Assembly: GCA_002717385.1 (NCBI GenBank) | Contig: PBDR01000001.1 | Coordinates: 1-64,000, forward strand | Length of the DNA stretch: 64,000 nucleotides | Direction: 5' to 3' | Source of the DNA: Chloroflexota bacterium | Lineage (GTDB): Bacteria > Chloroflexota > Dehalococcoidia > Lucifugimonadales > Lucifugimonadaceae | The notes under the pieces: generated by a model | Seen by the model: the letters and a program-made list of their open reading frames with translations, nothing else | Databases searched by the model: none | What the model was told of the DNA's origin: nothing | Shown here: positions 39,910 to 49,222 of the stretch, piece by piece | Layout: each line of letters starts with the position of its first letter | How positions within the stretch are numbered: the stretch's first letter is position 1 | Translations under genes and position numbers: made by a program

Positions 39910-40812
39910 TCATGCTTTACTAAGATAATTGTAACAATCAGTAGCAGTTTTCAATTCGTCGTAATTTGCTGTTCTTGATAATTGCATACTAACTTCAGCG
40001 AAAACTGGTAAATGTGTTAAATTGGCTTCAGTAAGTGAATCCAGATATTCGGTTAGATTTAGATTACCTTCACCAGGTAATTGAAAAACTACATTGTTAT
40101 TATTTACAGGTTCTATAGTAGGGTCATCAAGCATGTAACCGTCTTTAACATGTATGAGAGCAGTGTGTGGTCCGCATAAATCCACAGAATGTTGTAAGTC
40201 TATTCCTTGGCAAACAAAATGGCTTATATCAAAATCCACTTTTATATTGTCATGATTTGCTTCTGTAATTGCCCAAACTACTTTTTCAGGTGTGTCAATT
40301 AATTGATTGATATGAGCTTCTATACCAATAACGACATTAAATTGAGACGCTATATCTCCCACTTCATTGAGACCATCAACAACACGTGCTTTTTGTTTTA
40401 TTAATAGGGTCGAAAGGCCCCAACTCAGTTCCGGTTCAGGTGTACCTAACTGAGTAACTATTAATCCGTGTTCTCTATTATAATTTAAGTTTCCAGCAAG
40501 TTCGCAGGTTCGTTTAACTCTATCCATTGCTTCTTTTCTATTTGATGGTTCAGCACAAACACTAAATAGATCAAATAACACGGGTGCGATTAAACCTTCA
40601 GATTGAGTTAAATTTCTCACGTCTTTCCATGAATTACTTAATGCATTTAAATTTGTTTTCCAAGTGTCTCCAGTAGGAGTAATTGGTCGATCCATTACAC
40701 AAAACTCTATGGCATCGTAACCGATTGAACTGACCATAGAAATTGCTTTAAAAGCATCAATCTTAGGCATTGCAAAAGTACTATATCCTAATTTTATATC
40801 TCTTTTTGACAT
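39910..40812 (-). CDS. Sugar phosphate isomerase/epimerase-like TIM-barrel protein
   Basis: LGYSTFAMPKIDAFKAISMVSSIGYDAIEFCV; VVIGIEAHINQLIDTPEK; VDFDISHF; ALIHVKDGY. Confidence 0.85.
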   Translation of the reverse strand: MSKRDIKLGYSTFAMPKIDAFKAISMVSSIGYDAIEFCVMDRPITPTGDTWKTNLNALSNSWKDVRNLTQSEGLIAPVLFDLFSVCAEPSNRKEAMDRVKRTCELAGNLNYNREHGLIVTQLGTPEPELSWGLSTLLIKQKARVVDGLNEVGDIASQFNVVIGIEAHINQLIDTPEKVVWAITEANHDNIKVDFDISHFVCQGIDLQHSVDLCGPHTALIHVKDGYMLDDPTIEPVNNNNVVFQLPGEGNLNLTEYLDSLTEANLTHLPVFAEVSMQLSRTANYDELKTATDCYNYLSKA

Positions 40813-40831
40813 GTATATTTCCCCTTTTTAT

Positions 40832-41746
40832 TTATCCTTGTTGAGGCCAAGAATTTCCTACGGAATCCCAGCGATCATATAATTTATTTATAATTTCATT
40901 AGAGATTGGCAACTCATTTTTTATAATCGAAACATTTGATGTGACATGATCTGGTCTTTGAGATCCTACAATTGCTACATTGACTTCATTATGATATAAC
41001 GTAAAACCTAAACACAATTTTATTGGATTAGAAATATCATCTGTTAGTCCTTCTGCATTTAAAATGTTCCATCTTCTAAAATATTCCTTGGTATAACCAG
41101 GTAAATGTTGCATTGGATCTGGATCAATTTTCTTCCCCCACACCCCATTTCCAATTGGCCGTTTAGCTATTAATCCCATATTCTTATTTTTTATTAATGG
41201 GAACAAACTTTTTCTTGCCGATTGGTCAACTATAGAAAAACTTGTTTGAAGAGTATTAAATTCCCCGCTTTTAATAGCCCAAATCGCATTTTCATTATCT
41301 CCACTGTAGCCGATATATCGTACTTTTCCTGATTGTTTTGAATCTTTAAGAGCTTTAATAATTTCGCCTCTTTCGAGTATTTCAATCGTAGGAGAGTGTA
41401 ATTGTAAAAGATCAATATAATCTGTTTTCATTCTAACTAATGATCTTTCAATACTTGAAATAATAGTGTTATAACTCCAGTCATCACCATCAGATTTGAG
41501 AGGACTTGCTTTTGTAGCTAATATATATTCATTTCTACGATTAGATATAGCCTCTCCAATGGTTTCCTCGCTGATCCCATATCTTGCAGCAGTATCAAGG
41601 AAGTTAATTCCATTGTCCAGAGCAGAATTTAAAACCTTACTGGCTTGATTGAAATCATCTTTTGAAAGATTATTGCCTATTTCAGATAGACCTATACCTA
41701 ATGGACTTATAAATAGTTCTGTTTTACCTAATCTTCTTCTGTCCAT
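40832..41746 (-). CDS. Aldo/keto reductase
   Basis: GIGLSEIGNNLSKDD, GINFLDTAARYGISEETIGEAI, YIDLLQLHSP, SGKVRYIGYSG. Confidence 0.92.
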   Translation of the reverse strand: MDRRRLGKTELFISPLGIGLSEIGNNLSKDDFNQASKVLNSALDNGINFLDTAARYGISEETIGEAISNRRNEYILATKASPLKSDGDDWSYNTIISSIERSLVRMKTDYIDLLQLHSPTIEILERGEIIKALKDSKQSGKVRYIGYSGDNENAIWAIKSGEFNTLQTSFSIVDQSARKSLFPLIKNKNMGLIAKRPIGNGVWGKKIDPDPMQHLPGYTKEYFRRWNILNAEGLTDDISNPIKLCLGFTLYHNEVNVAIVGSQRPDHVTSNVSIIKNELPISNEIINKLYDRWDSVGNSWPQQG

Positions 41747-41747
41747 T

Positions 41748-42089
41748 TTATTTTTTTGCGAATTGTATTAATTCAACCCTTACATCGTCTGGACATCCAA
41801 TCCAACATGCCTTTACTCCATCCGATCCACTAACCGGCCCTTCGAGTAGAGTGGCACCCAACTTTTTTAATCTTTCAAGTTCATCATCTAAATCTTCAAC
41901 ATCAACTCCAAAATGTTCAATGCCTTGTTTAACTCCTGAATCACCTTTTGGTAAAAATTGATCTTTTCTAGGACCTGAAATATATATAGGAATACCATTT
42001 TCAGATTCACACCAGTAAAAAAGATCACCATTTTCTCGAACTTTATGATCTGTAATCTTGAAATTAAATGCCCTTACCCACCATTTCAC
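41748..42089 (-). CDS. VOC/glyoxalase-family protein (track ORF is N-terminally truncated; reading frame extends to 42143)
   Basis: LKKLGATLLEGPVSG..ACWIGCPDDVRVELIQ; upstream in-frame codons read IPYNVNHLHIKSLDPEKSVKWWVRAF, matching a VOC N-terminus. Confidence 0.8.
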   Translation of the reverse strand: MKWWVRAFNFKITDHKVRENGDLFYWCESENGIPIYISGPRKDQFLPKGDSGVKQGIEHFGVDVEDLDDELERLKKLGATLLEGPVSGSDGVKACWIGCPDDVRVELIQFAKK

Positions 42090-42171
42090 AGATTTCTCAG
42101 GATCAAGTGATTTAATATGTAAATGGTTAACGTTATAAGGTATTTAGCTTATCCTTTTACATGCTTGATTA

Positions 42172-43623
42172 TTAGAAACCAGGTCTAGGTTTTGGTTGGT
42201 CTCCTGATACTATATATCTTCTTGATTCTGCAATTGTGAGGAATTGATAATCTCCTCTAACGGCATAAAGTCTTCCATTAGAAATACGTAAACCTATTTT
42301 TATGACTTTACCAGCAAGTTGGGACATATTTTTATTCCCTGACCATTTAGGTTCCCAATTTACTGAATCTCCCCTAAAAGGTATAGAATCTTCATAACTA
42401 TAACCTGGGATAATTTCACCTCTGTCGTCCATTATTTCCACTAAAACATCCCCATAAGGAAGAGAAGCATTAATAGATAGTTCTCCAGAATTCCAAAGAA
42501 TCCACTTAGTGTTTATTTCTCCAGTTCCTCCAGGTGGTTCGAGGTAAATAAATCCATCTTTTCTTAATTCATGCATAAATATTGAACCTTGCCTGGTATC
42601 AGGATCTGAACGTAATTGAGCATGTTCTCCAACAGAAGCACTCGAATAAATTCTTATTTTATCTTTATAGTTAACAATTGATGTTGGATAAACACAACCA
42701 GAAGTAGGATCACCAGGTTCTCCATTTGCAATTAACGGTTCCCTCAATGTTCGTTGGAAATGCCATCCGTTTAGGCTATATGCTAGTTGGCAATCGATTT
42801 TTCCCATTATCCGAGCTATATCATCTCCTTCATTCATTTCCAATAACCCTTTGAATTTATCATCCCATCTGAGAATTGGGTCAGTATGATATACCCATAA
42901 CAAAGCTATAAACATTTGATCATATTGTATTACAGGCATTCCATAAAATAGAGCAGATGGTGTATCAAGTGCATCAGGCTGTAAAATCAAAGAAGGTTCA
43001 GTAAAAGTTTTCCAGTCTTTTGTTTCTGAAATAGCCTGCCTTCTATCAGCTAAACCAGGCCTTACCGATAAGACATATGATTTTCTATAAGGGTTCCAAA
43101 ATATAAACATTCCAGGGTCAGCACCAGTAGGATGCCACTGTATATCATCGTGGATTTTCCATTGCATTCCATCTGGACTTGTTCCTAATCTCCCTTCTAA
43201 TCGCAGTTTTTCCTCAGGTCTAAAGTTAACAAAAGCTTTTAGCCATTCATCTGTGTTTTCTGCATTAGGGTCGGCATATACGCCACACCATTCACTAAAA
43301 CCATCTGCTTCAAAAAGTTGATTTGGGGCAAATCTTTTTTTTAACGATACCCTGTCCGTAAGATCTGGGATAGTCCATTCAACACCATCTTCACTTTCAG
43401 CTAAAAGAGGGACATGCTTTTCACTTTCTTTTGTTTCACCTTGATAGTAACATTTCCAAATATCAGTATTTGGATCTTGAATGACACTAGGATAACCCCA
43501 TGCGGAGTCAGCTATAGGATCTCTAAAAATTGATTCGGGAATAAATTTTGGGGTTCCTATTTTTCTATCTAAATTAATTCTATTGTGTAGATGCCAATCA
43601 TCAAAAAAAAACAATGTGTACAT
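42172..43623 (-). CDS. Glycosidase-like beta-propeller protein (GH32/43-superfamily-like)
   Basis: DPIADSAWGYPSVIQDPNTDIWKCYYQGE; TSPDGMQWKIHDDIQWHPTGADPGMFIFWNPYRKSYVLSVRPG; family-level assignment tentative. Confidence 0.6.
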   Translation of the reverse strand: MYTLFFFDDWHLHNRINLDRKIGTPKFIPESIFRDPIADSAWGYPSVIQDPNTDIWKCYYQGETKESEKHVPLLAESEDGVEWTIPDLTDRVSLKKRFAPNQLFEADGFSEWCGVYADPNAENTDEWLKAFVNFRPEEKLRLEGRLGTSPDGMQWKIHDDIQWHPTGADPGMFIFWNPYRKSYVLSVRPGLADRRQAISETKDWKTFTEPSLILQPDALDTPSALFYGMPVIQYDQMFIALLWVYHTDPILRWDDKFKGLLEMNEGDDIARIMGKIDCQLAYSLNGWHFQRTLREPLIANGEPGDPTSGCVYPTSIVNYKDKIRIYSSASVGEHAQLRSDPDTRQGSIFMHELRKDGFIYLEPPGGTGEINTKWILWNSGELSINASLPYGDVLVEIMDDRGEIIPGYSYEDSIPFRGDSVNWEPKWSGNKNMSQLAGKVIKIGLRISNGRLYAVRGDYQFLTIAESRRYIVSGDQPKPRPGF

Positions 43624-43732
43624 ATTAAATCCTATTTTAAGAGCAATTTTTATCAATATTGTATAAGATATGTGAGATAAATGAGATGCTAAAACTCAAA
43701 TCTCTAGTAGTTATCAAGAAAATTGGTGAAAT

Positions 43733-44857
43733 ATGAAAATTGAAAACCTGGAAACTTTTATTGTGGATTCATGGTTAATTACAAAAATAACCACAGATAA
43801 CGGGTTGATAGGAGTAGGGGAGTCTACATTTTTTGGTTGGCCAAGAGCTGCAAAAGAAGTAGTGCTTTCATTTAGAAAATATTTAATCGGAAAAGATCCA
43901 TTAAATGTAGAACATCATTGGAATTTTATGTATAGATCTAAATCTATGAGAGGTGGATCAATTGTTGGGGGGATAAGTTCAATTGATCAGGCTTTATGGG
44001 ATATTAAAGGTAAACATTTTGATACCCCAGTTTGGCAACTTCTTGGAGGGAAAGTGAGAAATAAAGTTCGAGCAATGTTGTGTTTACGAACAGGTACAAG
44101 TGATGAAGTCGCAAAACATGCATTAGATGCTAAGAATTCAGGATTTACTGCTCTAAAAGTTTTCCTTTATCAACATGGACACTCCACAATGCGTCACTCA
44201 GAGAGAATAAAAGATTTAGTTGAAAGACTTCAAGCTATCAGAGATTCAGTTGGGTGGGATTGTGATATAGGAGTAGAAATTCACAGGAATATGACTCCAG
44301 GTGATTCTATTGTATTAGCTAAAGAAATTGAACATATTAGGCCATATTTTTTTGAAGATCCTATTGCTCCAGATTCTGTATTATCCTTTGGAGAAGTATC
44401 TGAAAAATCTAATATACCAATGGCAGCTGGAGAAAGGAATTTAAATATCTGGGAATTTAGAGAATACGTAGAAAAGGCTGGGGTTCATTACATACGCCCA
44501 GATGTAGGTTTAGCAGGAGGCTTTACACATTTAAAGAAAATTTGTGCGTTAGCTGAAGCCCATCATCAAGGTATTATACCTCATGCGGTTCCATCTGGAC
44601 CGATAGCAACTGCGGCACATGTTCAGTTAGGGGCATGTGTTCCTAATTGGGAAGTACAAGAACACATTATTGAAGATCAGCCTGTTCATTCCAAAATAGT
44701 TAATAAAATTTCCACATTGAAGAATGGTTTCTTTGAAATTCCTGATAGTCCTGGGATAGGTATTGAATTTAACGAAACTGGCGCAAAACAATACCAACTT
44801 TCCAGTCCTGATATGAAAACAGACTTACGTGATGATGGATCAGTATCTTTAAGATAA
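43733..44857 (+). CDS. Mandelate racemase/enolase superfamily dehydratase-like protein (paralogue of 37969-39105)
   Basis: GGISSIDQALWDIKGKHFDTPVWQLLGGKVRNKVRAM; FFEDPIAPDSV; AAGERNLNIWEFREY; GLAGGFTHLKKICALAEAHHQG. Confidence 0.92.
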   Translation: MKIENLETFIVDSWLITKITTDNGLIGVGESTFFGWPRAAKEVVLSFRKYLIGKDPLNVEHHWNFMYRSKSMRGGSIVGGISSIDQALWDIKGKHFDTPVWQLLGGKVRNKVRAMLCLRTGTSDEVAKHALDAKNSGFTALKVFLYQHGHSTMRHSERIKDLVERLQAIRDSVGWDCDIGVEIHRNMTPGDSIVLAKEIEHIRPYFFEDPIAPDSVLSFGEVSEKSNIPMAAGERNLNIWEFREYVEKAGVHYIRPDVGLAGGFTHLKKICALAEAHHQGIIPHAVPSGPIATAAHVQLGACVPNWEVQEHIIEDQPVHSKIVNKISTLKNGFFEIPDSPGIGIEFNETGAKQYQLSSPDMKTDLRDDGSVSLR

Positions 44858-44866
44858 TACTATTTT

Positions 44867-46441
44867 CTAGTAGTTTACAAACAATTCTACACTTTCGATA
44901 GTTAGTGAATTGTTGACCATTTTATTTCTTTTGATTGTGTTTATATCTATCGAATTAAAACCTTTTACTAAAACTCTTCTATCCAATTCAAAATCAATCC
45001 AATAATGATTGTAATTTATATGTTTTTTATTATACTCAATTTTTGTTTCATTGATTTTATATTCCAACACATCTAATGAAGTAAGATTGTTAATTAGTAT
45101 TCTGAATACAACAGACTTAATGGAATCATCAGTGGGGTCATCAGCTATATCCATTTTAAGATTTATGCTATCACCAGCCTTATCAAGTTTTGCTGGTAAT
45201 GGTGCTTTTGGAACAGTTCGCCCCAATTCACCCATCCTTGGTATTATGACTATAGGGTCATAATCTAATAAATAATGTTTATTTAGTTTAGATATTTTAT
45301 TTGGATCAGCCACTTCTTTCCATGGACCGCGATTGTAATTAGCATTTGCAGCCCATTCGATTAGGTGATTGTTCCATAGATAAATTCCATCGATTCCCGC
45401 TTGCCAGTATGTTGCAGCTGAAGCTCGACACATTTCGTCTGTAAAGACGTTGGGTTCATTGAAAAGTATTTCGGAAGAATACGGTCTAGTAAAAAAAAAC
45501 AAACCAGGATTTTGAACTAGAACTTCTGTTTGAGTGTTTTTTGTATATTCGATTAAATCTTCTACAGGAACTCTATGCATATTTCCATGAGTAACACCTG
45601 CAACTACAATATCAACTAAACCTTCGTCTATCCAAGTTTTTACATCTAACCCATAATTTTTGGATGTATCTATGATAGGAGGGACTCTTACAGAGAGCGC
45701 GAGTTTTCTATTTATTCTTTTTCCTTTTTCGTCTAATTTTGATCTAACCATCCGCATCATTTCAGTAATAAGATCAATATTTTTTTCTTCGGTTCCTTCG
45801 GGGAAAAACCTAGGGAATCTACAAAAATCCCAATCCCAGCCATCGAGGTCATATTTTTCTATGGATTCATAAACGAGCTCCATTTTGTATTCTCGTACTT
45901 CTGGGAGAGCAAAATTATAAGCAAATCTTGTAAAGGATTTCAATCTTTCAATTTTGGAAGGATTACTGGTTGGTCCTAGCAACCAGTCAGGGTTATCACG
46001 TTTTTTTGAAGAATAAGGTACTTTAGTATCAGTGATACCGTCATGGACATCATTAAACCTGGTTGAAATGAATACTTCAAGCCCCATGTCTTTTCCGGCT
46101 TCGATAAGAACTTTAGGTGGATCGTTTCCCTGTTCAATTAATGATCTGGTATTTTCGTATATCCTCCAGTCTGTAGAAGAGTTGAATATTTCCATGTCTT
46201 CACCCCACATTGGTGCGGCTGAAGTATCATGACTGTAAACATCTGAGTACCTGAGAGTTGGTGAGCCATGGAATACATCAGTCCCCAATTGCCAATAAAA
46301 TGTATCGATTTGAGTGTTTTTTAGAGGTCCCAAAGTAACTTCGATAAATTTTTCCTTTGTCATAGGGGCGTCATCTGCGGGTCCACTTAATGATTCTCCA
46401 TCGTTACATAAAACAAATCTTCTCTCTCTATTATTTTTCAA
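44867..46441 (-). CDS. Glycosyl-hydrolase-like TIM-barrel protein (GHL10/FenI-like), function unknown
   Basis: KYDLDGWDWDFCRFPRFFPEG; MVRSKLDEKGKRINRKLALSVRVPPI; WIDEGLVDIVVAGVTHG; C-terminal beta-rich region. Confidence 0.55.
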   Translation of the reverse strand: MKNNRERRFVLCNDGESLSGPADDAPMTKEKFIEVTLGPLKNTQIDTFYWQLGTDVFHGSPTLRYSDVYSHDTSAAPMWGEDMEIFNSSTDWRIYENTRSLIEQGNDPPKVLIEAGKDMGLEVFISTRFNDVHDGITDTKVPYSSKKRDNPDWLLGPTSNPSKIERLKSFTRFAYNFALPEVREYKMELVYESIEKYDLDGWDWDFCRFPRFFPEGTEEKNIDLITEMMRMVRSKLDEKGKRINRKLALSVRVPPIIDTSKNYGLDVKTWIDEGLVDIVVAGVTHGNMHRVPVEDLIEYTKNTQTEVLVQNPGLFFFTRPYSSEILFNEPNVFTDEMCRASAATYWQAGIDGIYLWNNHLIEWAANANYNRGPWKEVADPNKISKLNKHYLLDYDPIVIIPRMGELGRTVPKAPLPAKLDKAGDSINLKMDIADDPTDDSIKSVVFRILINNLTSLDVLEYKINETKIEYNKKHINYNHYWIDFELDRRVLVKGFNSIDINTIKRNKMVNNSLTIESVELFVNY

Positions 46442-46488
46442 AATTTATCATTACTCCTTAATAATCTACAAATTACAAATAATTTCTA

Positions 46489-47529
46489 TTACCATTCAAA
46501 AACAACTTTACCGGTTCCTCCAGAAGCAAATTTTGTGAATGCATCTTCTGCTTCAGAAAGTTTATATTTATCGGTGATAATACTATTTAATGGAATTTTC
46601 CTATCAACTACCCACTGTGATAATTCGCTTAAAACATGAGTACTAAATGTCCATGATCCCATAAGGTTTAAATGTCTGTGAATTATATCCGGAGATGGTT
46701 CAAATGTAACTGTTCCACCTTCACCAACTAAACATGCTCTTCCCCAAATTTTTGTTGATTGAACCATCTGTCTTCTGACAGGTCCAATAGCGGTGGCTTC
46801 AAATCCTGCATCAGCACCTTCACCATGAGTTAGATCTTTTATAGCTTCAACAGGATCAATTTTATTTGGATTGATCGTGTGTGTAGCTCCGTGTTTTTTT
46901 GCAAGTTCTAATCTTTTTTCATCTACGTCAATTCCTATCACAGTTGCGCCCATTTCTGCTCCAAGTAAAGTAGCTGACAATCCAACAGGACCTTGTCCAA
47001 AAACAGCTAAAACATCCAAGCCATTTACATTAAGTCTTTTTAATGCTTGAAATGCTGTTCCTGTTCCACAGGCAATCGCAGCACCTTCAGCGAATGTGAT
47101 TTCTTCAGGCATAGGTATGCACATTTCAGGGAGCACAATCATATAATCAGAGTTTCCTCCATCTGTAGAGAATCCGTAAGTTTTATTCTCTCCGTTTAAA
47201 CATAGTTGAGGCCATCCAGCGACACAATGTTTACATTTTCTACATCCACTATAGTGGTGAACAATTATACGTTCTCCAACTTTTATCCCTTCAATATTTT
47301 TACCAACTTCTGCTACAACTCCGCAGGGTTCATGTCCACTAATATTAAGTCTGCCTTTACTATCAGCAAATTCTCCTCTTTCCTTTTTGTCCATTGCATA
47401 TGGCTTCAAATCGCTTCCGCATAATCCTGAAGATTTCACTTCAATTAAAATTTGATCATCAGTTGGTTGTGGGGTTTCCTCTTCTTCAAATAATATTTCT
47501 TTTTCTCCAGGCAATTTAACTGTTAACAT
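46489..47529 (-). CDS. Zinc-dependent medium-chain alcohol/polyol dehydrogenase
   Basis: SSGLCGSDLKPY, GHEPCGVVAEVGKNIEGIKVGERIIVHHYSGCRKCKHCVAGWPQLC, AVFGQGPVGLSA. Confidence 0.93.
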   Translation of the reverse strand: MLTVKLPGEKEILFEEEETPQPTDDQILIEVKSSGLCGSDLKPYAMDKKERGEFADSKGRLNISGHEPCGVVAEVGKNIEGIKVGERIIVHHYSGCRKCKHCVAGWPQLCLNGENKTYGFSTDGGNSDYMIVLPEMCIPMPEEITFAEGAAIACGTGTAFQALKRLNVNGLDVLAVFGQGPVGLSATLLGAEMGATVIGIDVDEKRLELAKKHGATHTINPNKIDPVEAIKDLTHGEGADAGFEATAIGPVRRQMVQSTKIWGRACLVGEGGTVTFEPSPDIIHRHLNLMGSWTFSTHVLSELSQWVVDRKIPLNSIITDKYKLSEAEDAFTKFASGGTGKVVFEW

Positions 47530-47580
47530 ATTTTTATCCTTAAATTTTTTATGTCAAGATGAGTTCGATTCATTATACAC

Positions 47581-48327
47581 TTAATATGTTCTTGCAATCC
47601 AATCTGCCCAATACTTTCTTCCATTTAATCCAATTTCGTTAAATGTTGGTGTACCGAAAGGATAATAATCTCTTTTTTCTAAATTTATTAAAGGAATCGA
47701 AGTGAATTTATAGTTCCAATTTTCGTTAGTTTTACTTAAACCACATTCGGTGAAAGAAAAATTACTTAGATCAATGGATGAAATCTCATTCATCATGATG
47801 CTGTTTTTTACCCATTGATTATCATCGTTATTTTTTATAGGGATGCTAAATTTGATAGTCTTATTTGGTTTTATTAGAATACCTTTATCTTCACATCTGT
47901 TACCTGTAAATCTAGCTCGCGTGTTCAAAAATTCTCCGCTAATATTTTCTAACTTTATTCCATCAATACCATTGTCATCATAAAAAAAATAAGTTATCGT
48001 TTTTGAGGTTTTGTTTTCAATATAACCATCTATAAGAATGTATGGTTCTGATTTTTTTTCTGAGTAAGCACTTAATCGTATATGGAATTTAGGTTGGAAA
48101 GTTATCCTTTTTATGTGTAAGGTCACATTATTTTTAGTAATAGATTCATCTAATGAAAAAGTATCTACAGTCACATATTTTTTATTAGAAGTATATTTTG
48201 TAGAAAATTCCCAAACCACTAATATTGACGCAACAACAAAAAAAATTGCACCTAATCCCATTAATGGATTTTCTATCGCCCATCCTATTCTTTTTGTGTG
48301 CTTAAACTTATTAATGAAATCTAACAC
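47581..48327 (-). CDS. Membrane-anchored hypothetical protein (one TM, beta-rich ectodomain)
   Basis: Long ORF with N-terminal TM GLGAIFFVVASILVVWEF; no family recognised. Confidence 0.6.
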   Translation of the reverse strand: MLDFINKFKHTKRIGWAIENPLMGLGAIFFVVASILVVWEFSTKYTSNKKYVTVDTFSLDESITKNNVTLHIKRITFQPKFHIRLSAYSEKKSEPYILIDGYIENKTSKTITYFFYDDNGIDGIKLENISGEFLNTRARFTGNRCEDKGILIKPNKTIKFSIPIKNNDDNQWVKNSIMMNEISSIDLSNFSFTECGLSKTNENWNYKFTSIPLINLEKRDYYPFGTPTFNEIGLNGRKYWADWIARTY

Positions 48328-48361
48328 TGAAGGTAGGGTTTCAAAAAAATATTATAGAAGA

Positions 48362-49222
48362 TTATTCTCTTAATTGTCTTAACCTAGGATCAAGATAATC
48401 TCTTAGCCAATCTCCAAGAAAATTAAACGCCATAACGGTGAGGAAAATAGCTAGACCAGGAAAAAATGTAACCCACCATGCTGTAGCTATATAATCTCTA
48501 CCATCTGAAACCATAGCACCCCATGCGGGGGTAGGGGGTGGTACACCTACACCTAAGTAACTTAATACAGATTCAGTAAGAATTAGTGATCCGACTCTAA
48601 GACTGCCGATCACAAATAAAGTGTTGACTACACCGGGGAAAATATGTTTCCAAAGAATATACGGTGTGCTTGCGCCCGATATTCTGGCTATAGAAACGTA
48701 ATCTCTTCCTTTTAAAGCTAAAGATTCACCTCTGATTTGTCTTGCAAATGCACCCCAACTGAAAATTATCAGTAAAAGAACAATGACTGACATACTTTGA
48801 CCGAGGACAATTACTACAACAAGTGCTACAAGGATAAATGGAATTGCAAAGGTCAAATCTACAAATCTCATAAGTAATTCGTCGATTTGCCCACCTTTAT
48901 ATCCAGCTATAAGCCCTATTAATGTACCTATTAATCCTCCCAAGCTAAGAACTATCGTTGCAACCATTAAGGATATTCTTGCACCAAATATTACTCTAGC
49001 AAATACGTCTCTTCCTAAAGGATCAGCACCCAGAATGTAATAAGTGGATCCATTTTCATACCAAGAAGGAGGAAAATTTCTATAAAAAAGATCACCACCT
49101 TCACCATTGTTTGTAGTAATGAGTTCTGCAAATACAGCAGCAAAAACCAATAAACCTATTAGTATTAGAGGAACTACAGGATATACTCTTACAAATTTCC
49201 AAGAGGATTGTAATTGTTTCAT
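48362..49222 (-). CDS. Peptide/nickel-type ABC transporter permease (DppC-like)
   Basis: YILGADPLGRDVFARVIFGARISL; ARISGASTPYILWKHIFPGVVNTLFVIGSLRVGSLILTESVLSYLGVGVPPPTPAWG. Confidence 0.94.
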   Translation of the reverse strand: MKQLQSSWKFVRVYPVVPLILIGLLVFAAVFAELITTNNGEGGDLFYRNFPPSWYENGSTYYILGADPLGRDVFARVIFGARISLMVATIVLSLGGLIGTLIGLIAGYKGGQIDELLMRFVDLTFAIPFILVALVVVIVLGQSMSVIVLLLIIFSWGAFARQIRGESLALKGRDYVSIARISGASTPYILWKHIFPGVVNTLFVIGSLRVGSLILTESVLSYLGVGVPPPTPAWGAMVSDGRDYIATAWWVTFFPGLAIFLTVMAFNFLGDWLRDYLDPRLRQLRE

